Shown here: positions 1-8,033 of the stretch, in pieces
Layout: each line of letters begins with the position of its first letter
How positions within the stretch are numbered: position 1 is the stretch's first letter
NCBI RefSeq assembly: GCF_030866765.1
Contig: NZ_CP133017.1
Location: 5,112,501-5,176,500, forward strand
Length of the DNA stretch: 64,000 bases
Source of the DNA: Paenibacillus silvisoli
Lineage (GTDB): Bacteria; Bacillota; Bacilli; Paenibacillales; Paenibacillaceae
Direction: 5' to 3'
Notes under the pieces: model-generated
The model's input: the letters and a program-made list of their open reading frames with translations, nothing else
Database searches by the model: none
Told to the model about the DNA's origin: nothing
Position numbers and translations under genes: made by a program

Positions 1-273
1 ATCCTCGCAGACGGGCACATGCTTCAGCGCTGCCAGATGGAAGACGTAGTCGACCCGCTCGCACGCGCGCATCAGCGCTTCTTTATCGCGGATATCGCCG
101 ATGCAGAAGGTCAGACGCGGATCCTCGAACGCCCGGCTCATCGCCACCTGGCTGGACTCGTTACGGGAAAACACGATAATTTGTTTGGGCTGCTGAGGCA
201 GCAGCTGGCGGATTAGTTCGTAGCCCCAGGACCCCGTTCCCCCGGTGACCAGTATGCGCTGATTACTAAACAT
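1..273 (-). CDS. UDP-GlcNAc 4,6-dehydratase (CapE/WbjB/PseB type), 5' part only
   Basis: N-terminal 91 residues of an extended short-chain dehydrogenase; the rest lies beyond the left edge. The glycine-rich NAD(P) motif TGGTGSWG is at residues 10-17, followed by a GDIRD segment and FHLAALKHVPVCE, which is typical of inverting UDP-N-acetylglucosamine 4,6-dehydratases. Such enzymes make the 4-keto-6-deoxy intermediate for 6-deoxy-HexNAc sugars. The ATG at 273 overlaps the stop of the upstream epimerase by 8 bases, so the two are probably translationally coupled. Whether it is the CapE/WbjB (5-epimerising, FucNAc) or another branch cannot be decided from this fragment. Confidence 0.85.
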   Translation of the reverse strand, partial: MFSNQRILVTGGTGSWGYELIRQLLPQQPKQIIVFSRNESSQVAMSRAFEDPRLTFCIGDIRDKEALMRACERVDYVFHLAALKHVPVCED

Positions 274-1360
274 TCCATTTCCCTCCAAGCACAAATTTGA
301 CCACTTTATCCGATACGTCTTTTGCCAAATAGCCTTCCGGGCAGTCCCAGGTCGCGGGCAGCGCCGTCATGATGACCGCCGCCTCCTCGATCCGCTCCGC
401 CTTCAGGCCGCAGACCACGTTGCTGCCGCAGTCGATCGTCTCCGGACGCTCCGTCGTCTGCCGAATCGTCACCGTCGGTACGCCGAACAGGCAGCATTCC
501 TCCTGCACGGTGCCGCTGTCGGTGATTGCGCAATGCGCATGCTGTTCCAGCCGGACGAAGTCGAAGAACCCGAGCGGCTCATGAAAGACGACCCGCTCAT
601 CCATCGTCACGTCTACGCTGCCGCTGTCGATCCGCGACCGCGTCCGGGGGTGAATGCTGCAGATGACCCGCTTATCGAAGCGCGCCGCCACGCGGTTCAG
701 CCCTTCCAGAATGCCGGTCAGCCGCTCCGGCACGTCAACGTTCTCGGCGCGGTGCGCCGTTACGAGCACGTAGCCGCCGGATGCAAGTCCGAACCGCTCC
801 AGCACGTCGCTGGCGTCGATTTGCGGCTTGTAATGCTGGATGACCTCGTAGATCGGATTGCCTGTCAGCACGATCCGGTTGCTCGGATACCCTTCGCGCA
901 GCAAATTGCTTTTGCTGTACGACGTATACGGCATATTGATGCTGGCAACGGCGTCGATGATGCGCCGGTTTTTCTCCTCCGGCACCGACAGGTCGTAGCA
1001 GCGGTTGCCGGCTTCCATATGCACGACCGGAATGCCCATCCGTTCGGCAACGATGGCGCACAGTGCGCTGTTCGTGTCGCCGAGCAGCAGGACGACGTCC
1101 GGCTTGTGGGCCGTCAAGATCCGCTCCACTTCGCCGAACATGACGGACAGCTGACCGCCGAGCGTCTGCCGCGCGTCGGTAAACAGATAATCCGGCTGGC
1201 GCAAGCCGAGCTCCCTGAAGAACACGTCGCTGAGCGATGGAGAAAAGTTCTGTCCGGTATGCACGAGCACATGCTTTTCGGCTAGCGCATCCAGCTTCTG
1301 AATAATAAGACTAAGTCGAATAATTTCGGGGCGCGTGCCCAAAATCGTTACAACGCGCAT
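266..1360 (-). CDS. Non-hydrolysing UDP-sugar 2-epimerase (FnlC/WbjD/CapG-like, WecB family)
   Basis: 364 residues from the ATG at 1360, which has GGAGGGG 8 nt upstream; an upstream in-frame start at 1390 lacks comparable support. The N-terminus ILGTRPEIIRLS and the internal HMEAGNRCYDLSVPEE and TAHRAEN motifs mark the WecB/MnaA fold that epimerises C2 of UDP-HexNAc. The AGNRC...VPEE..NRRIID signature is, from memory, more like the FnlC/WbjD/CapG branch, which makes UDP-N-acetyl-L-fucosamine, than MnaA. The adjacent downstream 4,6-dehydratase supports a 6-deoxy-HexNAc pathway. Lies in a glycosyltransferase run. UDP-ManNAc formation by a plain WecB remains possible. Confidence 0.85.
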   Translation of the reverse strand: MRVVTILGTRPEIIRLSLIIQKLDALAEKHVLVHTGQNFSPSLSDVFFRELGLRQPDYLFTDARQTLGGQLSVMFGEVERILTAHKPDVVLLLGDTNSALCAIVAERMGIPVVHMEAGNRCYDLSVPEEKNRRIIDAVASINMPYTSYSKSNLLREGYPSNRIVLTGNPIYEVIQHYKPQIDASDVLERFGLASGGYVLVTAHRAENVDVPERLTGILEGLNRVAARFDKRVICSIHPRTRSRIDSGSVDVTMDERVVFHEPLGFFDFVRLEQHAHCAITDSGTVQEECCLFGVPTVTIRQTTERPETIDCGSNVVCGLKAERIEEAAVIMTALPATWDCPEGYLAKDVSDKVVKFVLGGKWNV

Positions 1361-1394
1361 GAAACGTCCCCTCCTTCGTCGTTCATCCACGCAG

Positions 1395-2927
1395 CTAGCG
1401 CTTCTTCTTGCTCTTCGCTCCTCGAGCTCCCTGAGCTCCCCGAGCTCCCCGAGCCCTCCGGCTGCCGCCGCTCAGCGGCCGGCGCCGTTTCAATCCTCCC
1501 CTTCCGAGCAGCCGGCGCTTCCCCTTCCGGCCGGAAGTCCGTTTGCGTCTTCGTCTGTTCGCCGTGCCAATCGGCGCGCCTTTCGGCCATGCGGCAATGT
1601 AAGCATCGGGTACCTCGCGAACCTCTCCCATGCGGTAGCCCGCCCGCTGGAAGGAACGGATCGAGCGAAACGGCCGCAGCATGCCGCCTTCGAACTTGTA
1701 GATCGTCGGCGCGCTTCCTTTCAGCACCGTCGGCGGCGTGTAGCCGCGAACCGGCAGCGTATCGGTGAAGCTGCGGAGCCGGTCCCGGTAAGCCCCGATC
1801 CCGTACACCGCATGCGCCAGCTGCGCGTTGCGGGCGCCGATCATCTGCATCGCGCTTTCGTCGGCCAACAGCGAGGAAACGCGGACCGTCAGCCCCGCAA
1901 TGTCGCCGGTCGGCGCGACGAACGCTTCGTTTGCGGTGGCTCGGCCTATTTCAGAGAGTCCGCCGGAGCCGTACACGACGACCGGCTTTCCGAACACCAT
2001 CCCTTCGAGCGCCGTCATGCCGAAGCCCTCCACCGTTAAACTGGGAACGACGAGCAGGTCCATCGCCGAATACACCGTCTCGACATGCTCCTCGAACCGG
2101 ATCCACCGAAACCGCTCCATCAAGCCGAGCTCTCTTGCGATGTTCAGACATCTCGTAAAATACGCCTGATCCACCGGATTGCCGACGATGAGATACATCG
2201 CCCGCGGATGCTGCGCCGCGGTGTTGACCGCCATGTGCATAAAATGCTCGAGCCCCTTCTCCTCGAAGATCGAAGAGGAGATGTACCCGACCAGCCGCTG
2301 ATCGTCCGCGATGCCCAATTGCCGGCGCCGGTTGATGCGGTGCTCGCCCCACGACTCCGGCGCCAGCTCGTGCGGCTGCCAGGAAGGCGGGATGAGCGTC
2401 GATTTCGGAATCATGCCCGGCGTGCGAAGCGGCGCGAGCGTCGCTTCCGAGATGCCGACAATGTAATCGGAATACTGCTCGATCACCGATGCCGCCATCG
2501 CGGTGTGCGCCGTTTCCCGGAGCACCTCCATGATCGTCCATACGACGGGGATGCCAAGCAGCTTCCCGGCAATGGCCGGCAGCGGGTTCACGCAAGTGTT
2601 GGCGATAATGAGGTTGGGGCGTTCATGATGAATGAGCTGCAGCGTCTGCAGCCAGGCCGGATCCCGCTGCGCCGCGGCGATGTCGTCGTTCATCGGCGGC
2701 AATGCTAGATACAAGGACACCGCGAGCGGAACGTGATGGACGATTACGGGAATGCCCAGCTTGCGGGCATTGACCGCAATGACGCCCTCATTCGGAACGA
2801 CAAGCGTGCAGGCATAAGCGGGAAGCAGCTCCTCTACCATGAATAGCAGCAGCTTCTCGGCGCCGGTCACATATTGCGGGCTGCAAATATGCGAGAATAC
2901 CAGCATTTTCGGTCTGATTTGCTTCAA
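1395..2927 (-). CDS. GT4-type glycosyltransferase with C-terminal repeat module and basic low-complexity tail
   Basis: 510 residues with a TTG start at 2927; AAAGGAGAG sits 7 nt upstream. GT-B fold: the donor-binding half holds GYISSSIFEEKGLEH near residue 215 and the E-x7-E-like stretch VEGFGMTALEGMVFGKPVVV near 300. After the catalytic part comes about 50 residues with YKFEGGMLRPFRS...GYRMGEVREV...WPKGAPIG, which resembles the paired repeats ending the GT2 protein at 18965-20392. The last 60 residues are Arg/Gly/Ala/Lys-rich (RGARGAQGARGAKSKKKR). Probably transfers a sugar to a surface polysaccharide or glycoprotein; acceptor unknown. Gap to the next gene downstream is 34 bp. Confidence 0.85.
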   Translation of the reverse strand: MKQIRPKMLVFSHICSPQYVTGAEKLLLFMVEELLPAYACTLVVPNEGVIAVNARKLGIPVIVHHVPLAVSLYLALPPMNDDIAAAQRDPAWLQTLQLIHHERPNLIIANTCVNPLPAIAGKLLGIPVVWTIMEVLRETAHTAMAASVIEQYSDYIVGISEATLAPLRTPGMIPKSTLIPPSWQPHELAPESWGEHRINRRRQLGIADDQRLVGYISSSIFEEKGLEHFMHMAVNTAAQHPRAMYLIVGNPVDQAYFTRCLNIARELGLMERFRWIRFEEHVETVYSAMDLLVVPSLTVEGFGMTALEGMVFGKPVVVYGSGGLSEIGRATANEAFVAPTGDIAGLTVRVSSLLADESAMQMIGARNAQLAHAVYGIGAYRDRLRSFTDTLPVRGYTPPTVLKGSAPTIYKFEGGMLRPFRSIRSFQRAGYRMGEVREVPDAYIAAWPKGAPIGTANRRRRKRTSGRKGKRRLLGRGGLKRRRPLSGGSRRARGARGAQGARGAKSKKKR

Positions 2928-3086
2928 GGGGCTACTCTCCTTTGCCTATCATCATCGCAACTCGCAAAACCCTAGTTGTACAATATATTGAGAAGGCATC
3001 TTGCGCGGCACGACATTTGAACCTTTCCAAACGCACAAAAAGACGCCTTTTCCGTCTCCGCTGCTCACTGTGATGGACAGCCGTCC

Positions 3087-4238
3087 CTAACCCGGAAACA
3101 AAATGCCGAGCAGCGCCTCGATCCGCTTGCCATACGTATGCTCGCGCATCGTCCGGTACATGCCGCGCATGGCGATCTGTTTCCGCTCTTCCTCATGAGC
3201 CAGATAGTACTCCATCTTCTCTATCATCTCTTGCGGCGAAGAGTAGGTTACGATGTCGTAACCGGGCGTGTAAAACGAGACGAGGTCGCTGCGCACGTCG
3301 GTCAGCTGAAGCGCGGCGCAGGCGGCGATTTCGAAGGTCCGCGGGTTCGGCGATACGGCGCCGATGCCGGTCGTATTGTTATTGAAGGTATCCTCGTCGG
3401 GGGCGCGGTGCATGTTGATGACGATTTTGGCGCCGTTGTACATGTTGGCCGTCTCCGTCGGTCCCATCCATCGTCCGAGATCGATCTTGCCCTTCATCAA
3501 TCCGAAATCTCTCAGCCTTTCCCACCAAATGCCGGAGATGTGCGTATCCTTTGATGCCAAATACTTCGTCACTTGATTGAAAAACTCCACGCGCTTCCAA
3601 TACGCCGAGCCGATGAAGCAAATGTCGTGGCGCTGCGACCGCAGCGGATTGCGCGGCCGGAACTCCAGCGGGTCCGCCCCAAGCGGCAAATAATGCACGT
3701 TCGGGCAGCCGAGCTGACGGTAAAAGTCGACGCAAAGCAGCTCCAGCGTGAACACGACGTCGTAATGCGGCGCGATGCCGGATGTGATGTCGGTGTAGTA
3801 CGGATCGTCGGTGAACCAGATTGCCGTACGAATGCCGTCCGCCCGCATCGCATCGACCTGACCGACGTTAAACTGCAAACCGTCGAGCACGATGACGATA
3901 TCCGGCCGAATGCGGCGCGCGACGTCCGCGACCGGCTGCTGCGCATCCGTAATCGTCAGCTGCGTCACCTGCGCGCGAAGCGCATTGGCGATGGCTTCAT
4001 CGAGCGGCGAATACGGATAGCCTTTACCGGTCGCGACGAACAGCACATGCGCCTGCCGAACCGGGAAAACCTGCCCTGCGAACGCATGCTGAAGCACCGA
4101 CTCGCATTGGCCGTACCAATGGCCGTGCTGCCAGCCGAGCTTATAGCCGTCGGTCTTGCCCCGCGAAACGCCGCGGCGCTCGCGATGCTCGCGGACCGGT
4201 TGGCGCTTGCGGCTTCTTCTTCGCCTTTTGATTGCCAT
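3087..4238 (-). CDS. CgeB-like glycosyltransferase with basic/GYxxG N-terminal module
   Basis: 383 residues; ATG at 4238 with AAGGAGGAGAG upstream. Matches the CgeB pattern: an N-terminal half with VLFVATGKGYPYSPLDEAI and IWFTDDPYYTDI, and a C-terminal Glyco_trans_1_2-like half with RTFEIAACAALQLTDVRSD and PQEMIEKMEYYLAHEEERK. CgeB of Bacillus is a spore maturation protein affecting the outermost spore layer. The first 50 residues are an Arg/Lys-rich stretch then DGYKLGWQHGHWYG, a module also seen in other proteins of this window. Paralogous to the next gene upstream, about one third to one half identical by eye. Confidence 0.85.
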   Translation of the reverse strand: MAIKRRRRSRKRQPVREHRERRGVSRGKTDGYKLGWQHGHWYGQCESVLQHAFAGQVFPVRQAHVLFVATGKGYPYSPLDEAIANALRAQVTQLTITDAQQPVADVARRIRPDIVIVLDGLQFNVGQVDAMRADGIRTAIWFTDDPYYTDITSGIAPHYDVVFTLELLCVDFYRQLGCPNVHYLPLGADPLEFRPRNPLRSQRHDICFIGSAYWKRVEFFNQVTKYLASKDTHISGIWWERLRDFGLMKGKIDLGRWMGPTETANMYNGAKIVINMHRAPDEDTFNNNTTGIGAVSPNPRTFEIAACAALQLTDVRSDLVSFYTPGYDIVTYSSPQEMIEKMEYYLAHEEERKQIAMRGMYRTMREHTYGKRIEALLGILFPG

Positions 4239-4271
4239 TCCTCTCTCCTCCTTGCCTGACGGATCTAACGG

Positions 4272-5366
4272 TTACATCCACTTCAATGCCTCTGCCACGA
4301 GCTGCAGCCGCTGAACGAAGGTGTGATCCCTCAAGGTGCGGCGGAGCCCGCGCAGCGCGATCATCCGGCGCTGCTCCTCGTGCTGCAAGTAGAATTCCAG
4401 CTTGGAAACCAGCTCTTCGGGCGAGCCGAACGTTTCCAGCTCGACGCCCGGCACGTAATACAGCGGCAAATCCTCCCGAACATCCGTCAGCTGCAGCGTG
4501 CCGCATGCGGCGATTTCATACGTGCGCGGATTGATGGAGCGGCCCGGCAAATTCAGCTCGTTCTTGTTGTCCTTGCCTTGCTCGGTTGTCCGATGCAAAT
4601 TGATGACGATTTTCGCTCCGTTGTAGTAACGGATCGATTCATCGACCGGCAGCCAGCCCATCCGGATAAACTTCTGCAGCTGCTTGTAGCTGCGCAGCCG
4701 CTCCCACAATCCGCCCGCGATAAACACCTTGCGTCCCTTCAAATAAGGCGCGATCGCATCGAACAGCTCGACGCGGTTCCAGAAGGCTTGCCCGATAAAA
4801 CAAATATCGCTGCGATGCGCCGCTTCCACCTTCATTGGCTTGAACCAATTCGGATCGACGGCAAGCGGCATGTAGATGACCTCGGGGCAGCCAAGTCCGC
4901 GGTACAGCTCCAGCGTGCTCAGCTCATGCGTGAGGACGACGTCGTAACGCGGCGCGATATGCACCGTATCCGCCGTCACGTAAGGATCGTCCGCAAACCA
5001 AATAGCCGTGCGGATCCCCATCGCCCGTACCGCATCGACCTGTGCGAGGTGATCCTCCGGGAACACGTGCAGCCCGTTAAGCACCAGCATCCAGTCCGGC
5101 CGGATAAACGAGGCTTGCTCGGCCATAAACTTCGCTTCCGCGACATGCACTTCGCGCACTGTTAGGCGCAGCGCTTCGATAATGCCTTGATCAATGGCTT
5201 CGAAGCCTTGCGGAATGTACAGCACGCAGACGTTCCTCTTCGGATAGGCGACTGGCTGGAAATGCCGGTAGACGAAATCGCAAGCGCCATCCCGTTCTCC
5301 ATGCACGTACCCTGCCGCGAACCCTTTTCTTGCCGCTTTGGCATTCATCTTTCGCTTTGCCCGCAC
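4272..5366 (-). CDS. CgeB-like glycosyltransferase, second paralogue
   Basis: 364 residues from the GTG at 5366, which has AGAGGTGG 5 nt upstream; GTG at 5375 and ATG at 5348 are alternatives. Same architecture as the neighbour at 3087-4238: VCVLYIPQGFEAIDQGI, IWFADDPYVTADT, FIGQAFWNRVELF, RTYEIAACGTLQLTDVRED, then a helical C-terminus. The N-terminus is basic followed by GFAAGYVHGERDG. It is first in a minus-strand run reaching the left edge. A CATATATAT box at about 5402-5410 could be a mother-cell -10 element, but no matching -35 is visible. Role inferred as glycosylation of a spore-surface layer; substrate not predictable. Confidence 0.82.
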   Translation of the reverse strand: MRAKRKMNAKAARKGFAAGYVHGERDGACDFVYRHFQPVAYPKRNVCVLYIPQGFEAIDQGIIEALRLTVREVHVAEAKFMAEQASFIRPDWMLVLNGLHVFPEDHLAQVDAVRAMGIRTAIWFADDPYVTADTVHIAPRYDVVLTHELSTLELYRGLGCPEVIYMPLAVDPNWFKPMKVEAAHRSDICFIGQAFWNRVELFDAIAPYLKGRKVFIAGGLWERLRSYKQLQKFIRMGWLPVDESIRYYNGAKIVINLHRTTEQGKDNKNELNLPGRSINPRTYEIAACGTLQLTDVREDLPLYYVPGVELETFGSPEELVSKLEFYLQHEEQRRMIALRGLRRTLRDHTFVQRLQLVAEALKWM

Positions 5367-5560
5367 TCGCGCCACCTCTGCTGATCCAGTATTCTGTCAC
5401 CATATATATGCGATTGACGGGTAAGGCTCTTGGTCACTTGTCCGTCCGGCCCGCAAAATTGGCGCTTGACCCTGAAGGTCATTCGTCCAAAAAAAGTAGT
5501 ATAAATCTGGCAATACCGTCACATATTAAAAGAGGTTACGGCACCAAAACGAAGGAGGGC

Positions 5561-5773
5561 TTGATTATTCATTTCTCAAAGAAAGTCGTAGAACCGATTC
5601 CCGAAGAAGAAACGTCTGTTTGGACATGCAGCAACGATGATTGCTCATGCTGGATGAGAAACGACTTCTCGTTCGGCGAGTTTCCGAGCTGTCCGATCTG
5701 CCACTCCAGCATGACGAGCGGCATGAAGTATTTGCCCGTGCTCACGAACGGCACTAAGCGCAGCTTTCAGTAA
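5561..5773 (+). CDS. YdjO-like cold-inducible zinc-ribbon protein
   Basis: About 70 residues. Two Cys pairs of the form C-x5-C and C-P-I-C (CSNDDCSCW and CPICHSSM) plus WMRNDFSFGEFP match the small YdjO family, named for cold induction in Bacillus; zinc binding is inferred. The start is uncertain: GAAGGAGGG at 5551-5559 is almost touching the TTG at 5561, so initiation at a following ATT is possible. A longer in-frame extension to 5330 has no supporting site and is compositionally unlike the family. Converges on the MCP gene across a shared hairpin. Confidence 0.75.
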   Translation: MIIHFSKKVVEPIPEEETSVWTCSNDDCSCWMRNDFSFGEFPSCPICHSSMTSGMKYLPVLTNGTKRSFQ

Positions 5774-5787
5774 CGGGGGAACACAGA

Positions 5788-5840
5788 AAAAAATAGGCTG
5801 GCCGTCAACGTCACTCAGGACGTTAATGGCCAGCCTATTC
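5788..5840 (-). terminator. Rho-independent terminator of the MCP gene
   Basis: Twelve-base perfect stem AATAGGCTGGCC / GGCCAGCCTATT (5792-5803 with 5828-5839) with an inner ACGTC/GACGT extension. On the minus strand it is followed by a run of T. It also separates the convergent ydjO-like gene. Confidence 0.85.
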
Positions 5841-5868
5841 CATGTTCCCAACAAGTGGATACGCGCGA

Positions 5869-7863
5869 TCAAACCGTGAAGCCTTCCGCCGAAGCGGACA
5901 ATTCCTGCGAAAGACCGGACAGGCTGAGCGAATTGCGCGCCGTCTCCTCCGAGCTCGCCGACGCTTCCTCGCTGACGGCCGCGATGTTCTCGACCGCCTC
6001 CAGCACGTCTCTCGTCTGCCGCGCCTGCTCCTCGCTGGCCGCCGCAATATCCGTCACCTGCGCCGCGACCTCGCCTACCTTCCGCGTAATATGTACAAGC
6101 GAATCGCCCGTCTGCTTGGCGAATCGGACGGAATCGAGCGCCGCCTGGGAGCTTTCGGCCGTAAAGGTTTGCATCTCTTCGATAATGCTCGTAATCTGCT
6201 TGGCTGCGTCGCTGCTGCGCTCCGCCAGCTTGCGCACCTCCTCGGCGACGACCGAGAAGCCCTTCCCGTTATCGCCGGCCCGGGCCGCTTCAATGGCGGC
6301 ATTGAGCGCCAACAGATTGGTCTGCTGCGCAATTTCGTCGATCACTTCGATAATTTCGCCGATCTTCGAGGAAGCCTGCTGCAGCGTGCTCATTTTATCG
6401 CTCAGCACGTCCATGCTCTGGATCGATCTTCGCACGATCCGGTCGCTTTCTTCCGCGACCTGCCGCGTATCGTTGCACAGGTTAGCCGCGCCTTCCGCGC
6501 TGACGGCAACCGAATCGATCGCGACGGACAGCTCCTGCATCAGCTCGTTGATCGATTGCGCCGAGATCGCCTGCTCGTTGCTGCCTCTGGCGATTTCATC
6601 CGTGCTTTTCGTAATTTCGACCGATGCCGACGAAACGGAATTAGCGGAATGCTTTAGCTGGCCGATGACCTGCCGCAAGCTCGCGACCATTTCGTTAAAC
6701 GAGTGCGAAAACTGCCCAACCTCGTCATTGGAAGTAAACTCGCTCCGCACGGTCAGATCGCCATGCGCCACTCGTTCCGAAATCTCCGCCAATTGCCGCA
6801 GCGAGTTTCGGGTCGAGATACAGAACGCAACGGCAAGATACAGCGCCAAGAGCAGCAGCAAGGTAATGAAAACGAGACTTTGCAGCCGTTCGGCGGCAAA
6901 GCCGTCCACCCGCTTATGCAGCAGCTCGTCCAGCACCGACGACGATTTGTCGAGCAGCGCGAAAGCCGCGGATATCGTTTCCGCAGCCGTGCCGCTTACG
7001 CCGCTCACATCGGCGGACACCTTGGCGGCTTCGATGAATTGATCGTTCATCAGCTCGATGAATTTGCCGTAAGCATCATTCGCGTCTGCCGCGATCCGGT
7101 TAAGTTCCGTCTTTAAATCGGGATTATAGGCATATACCGTCTGGATGTTTTTCTCCATTTCGGCCAAATTGCTTTCCATGAGCGTCAGATTGCGGTCCAG
7201 CTGTCGCTTCGCCGCCGCATTCATCGCCCCTCCGTTATGAGCCGCACGTTCCGCGATGCCCGCCGACATGCTAAGCAGATCCGTCATTAAGGGAAGCTGC
7301 ACCAAGCTGACGTCCATGATGTAATACGAATCCAAATCCGGGTCAAGCACCAAATTCGAGTTCTCGCCAACTAGCGTAATCAAGTTCAAATGGTCCTGTA
7401 CGAGCGCCTTGTAGTCGCCATCCGCTCCGGCGGCTCCTACGATTAGCGGGGAGCTCTTCGCCTGCTGCCAGTCCGTCTGCAGCTTCTTCCAAGCGGCCGA
7501 GGTGTCTAGCTTTTCCCCGTATGTCTCTTCAAGCGCTTGCTGCTGCTTCATTGCCAGCTCCAGCTTCCCTTGGCTTGCCTTAAATGCCGCCTCCGTATTG
7601 GCATCTCCCGTGCCCGCCGAGATGACTGCCGCCTGTTCGCGCAGCTCAAGCGCGAAACGGAGCATCTTTTGCACGCCCGAGGCATACTCGTTTCCGATCA
7701 ATTCCTTCTTGCCGAATTCGATGCCGACTTTCTTCTCCGAAACATAAAAATACATCAGCAATGCGACCGGGATAATGAGAACAACGCCAATAAAAATAAA
7801 TTTTTGCGCGTAATTCAATCTGTTCATCAGTTTAATAGTAGGATTAAAGATAGCTCCGACCAT
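5869..7863 (-). CDS. Methyl-accepting chemotaxis protein
   Basis: 664 residues; ATG at 7863 with GAGGAGGAAC upstream. Topology: TM1 about residues 23-43, an all-helical extracellular sensor of about 290 residues containing the [12 protein letters not shown] motif, TM2 about 333-352, a HAMP domain about 353-405, then the signalling hairpin. The conserved tip [18 protein letters not shown] lies near 505-525. Ligand unknown. Monocistronic by its own terminator and an intergenic region on both sides. The upstream region holds two inverted TGTCGAA boxes (see regulatory entry). Confidence 0.95.
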   Translation of the reverse strand: MVGAIFNPTIKLMNRLNYAQKFIFIGVVLIIPVALLMYFYVSEKKVGIEFGKKELIGNEYASGVQKMLRFALELREQAAVISAGTGDANTEAAFKASQGKLELAMKQQQALEETYGEKLDTSAAWKKLQTDWQQAKSSPLIVGAAGADGDYKALVQDHLNLITLVGENSNLVLDPDLDSYYIMDVSLVQLPLMTDLLSMSAGIAERAAHNGGAMNAAAKRQLDRNLTLMESNLAEMEKNIQTVYAYNPDLKTELNRIAADANDAYGKFIELMNDQFIEAAKVSADVSGVSGTAAETISAAFALLDKSSSVLDELLHKRVDGFAAERLQSLVFITLLLLLALYLAVAFCISTRNSLRQLAEISERVAHGDLTVRSEFTSNDEVGQFSHSFNEMVASLRQVIGQLKHSANSVSSASVEITKSTDEIARGSNEQAISAQSINELMQELSVAIDSVAVSAEGAANLCNDTRQVAEESDRIVRRSIQSMDVLSDKMSTLQQASSKIGEIIEVIDEIAQQTNLLALNAAIEAARAGDNGKGFSVVAEEVRKLAERSSDAAKQITSIIEEMQTFTAESSQAALDSVRFAKQTGDSLVHITRKVGEVAAQVTDIAAASEEQARQTRDVLEAVENIAAVSEEASASSEETARNSLSLSGLSQELSASAEGFTV

Positions 7864-7918
7864 GGTGTGTTCCTCCTCATTAATCTTGATTATCCCAGAG
7901 TATGGTATGATCCATCAC

Positions 7919-7958
7919 TTTCGACAAATTCCATCAAACTCCTGCTCATATGTCGAAA
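7919..7958. promoter_or_regulatory. Inverted pair of Spo0A-box-like sites upstream of the MCP gene
   Basis: TTTCGACA at 7919-7926 and TGTCGAAA at 7951-7958 form 8-bp inverted arms 24 bp apart. TGTCGAA equals the 0A-box consensus TGNCGAA. On the minus strand the arm at 7919-7926 reads TTGTCGAA and could overlap a -35 (TTGTCG, 17 bp, CATACT). Binding is inferred only. Confidence 0.4.
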
Positions 7959-7982
7959 ATTTAACAAAAATTTACCATAAAA

Positions 7983-8024
7983 ATAGAACCGAAGTCCTAC
8001 TATTCAGGAGGACCGCGGTTCTAT
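7983..8024 (-). terminator. Terminator of the ABC solute-binding/permease operon
   Basis: Stem ATAGAACCG/CGGTTCTAT with inner AGTCCT/AGGA pairing; a T-rich stretch follows on the minus strand. It lies 10 nt past the stop of the solute-binding protein gene, the last gene of the set. Confidence 0.7.
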
Positions 8025-8033
8025 ATCACTGCT

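Noticed and set aside
533..1285. 250-aa plus-strand open frame opposite the epimerase gene
   Set aside because: Antisense shadow of a well-supported gene; no ribosome site and Arg/His-rich shadow composition.
5330..5560. N-terminal extension of the YdjO-like protein
   Set aside because: Overlaps the 5' end and upstream region of the CgeB-like gene, lacks a ribosome site and is unlike the short family.
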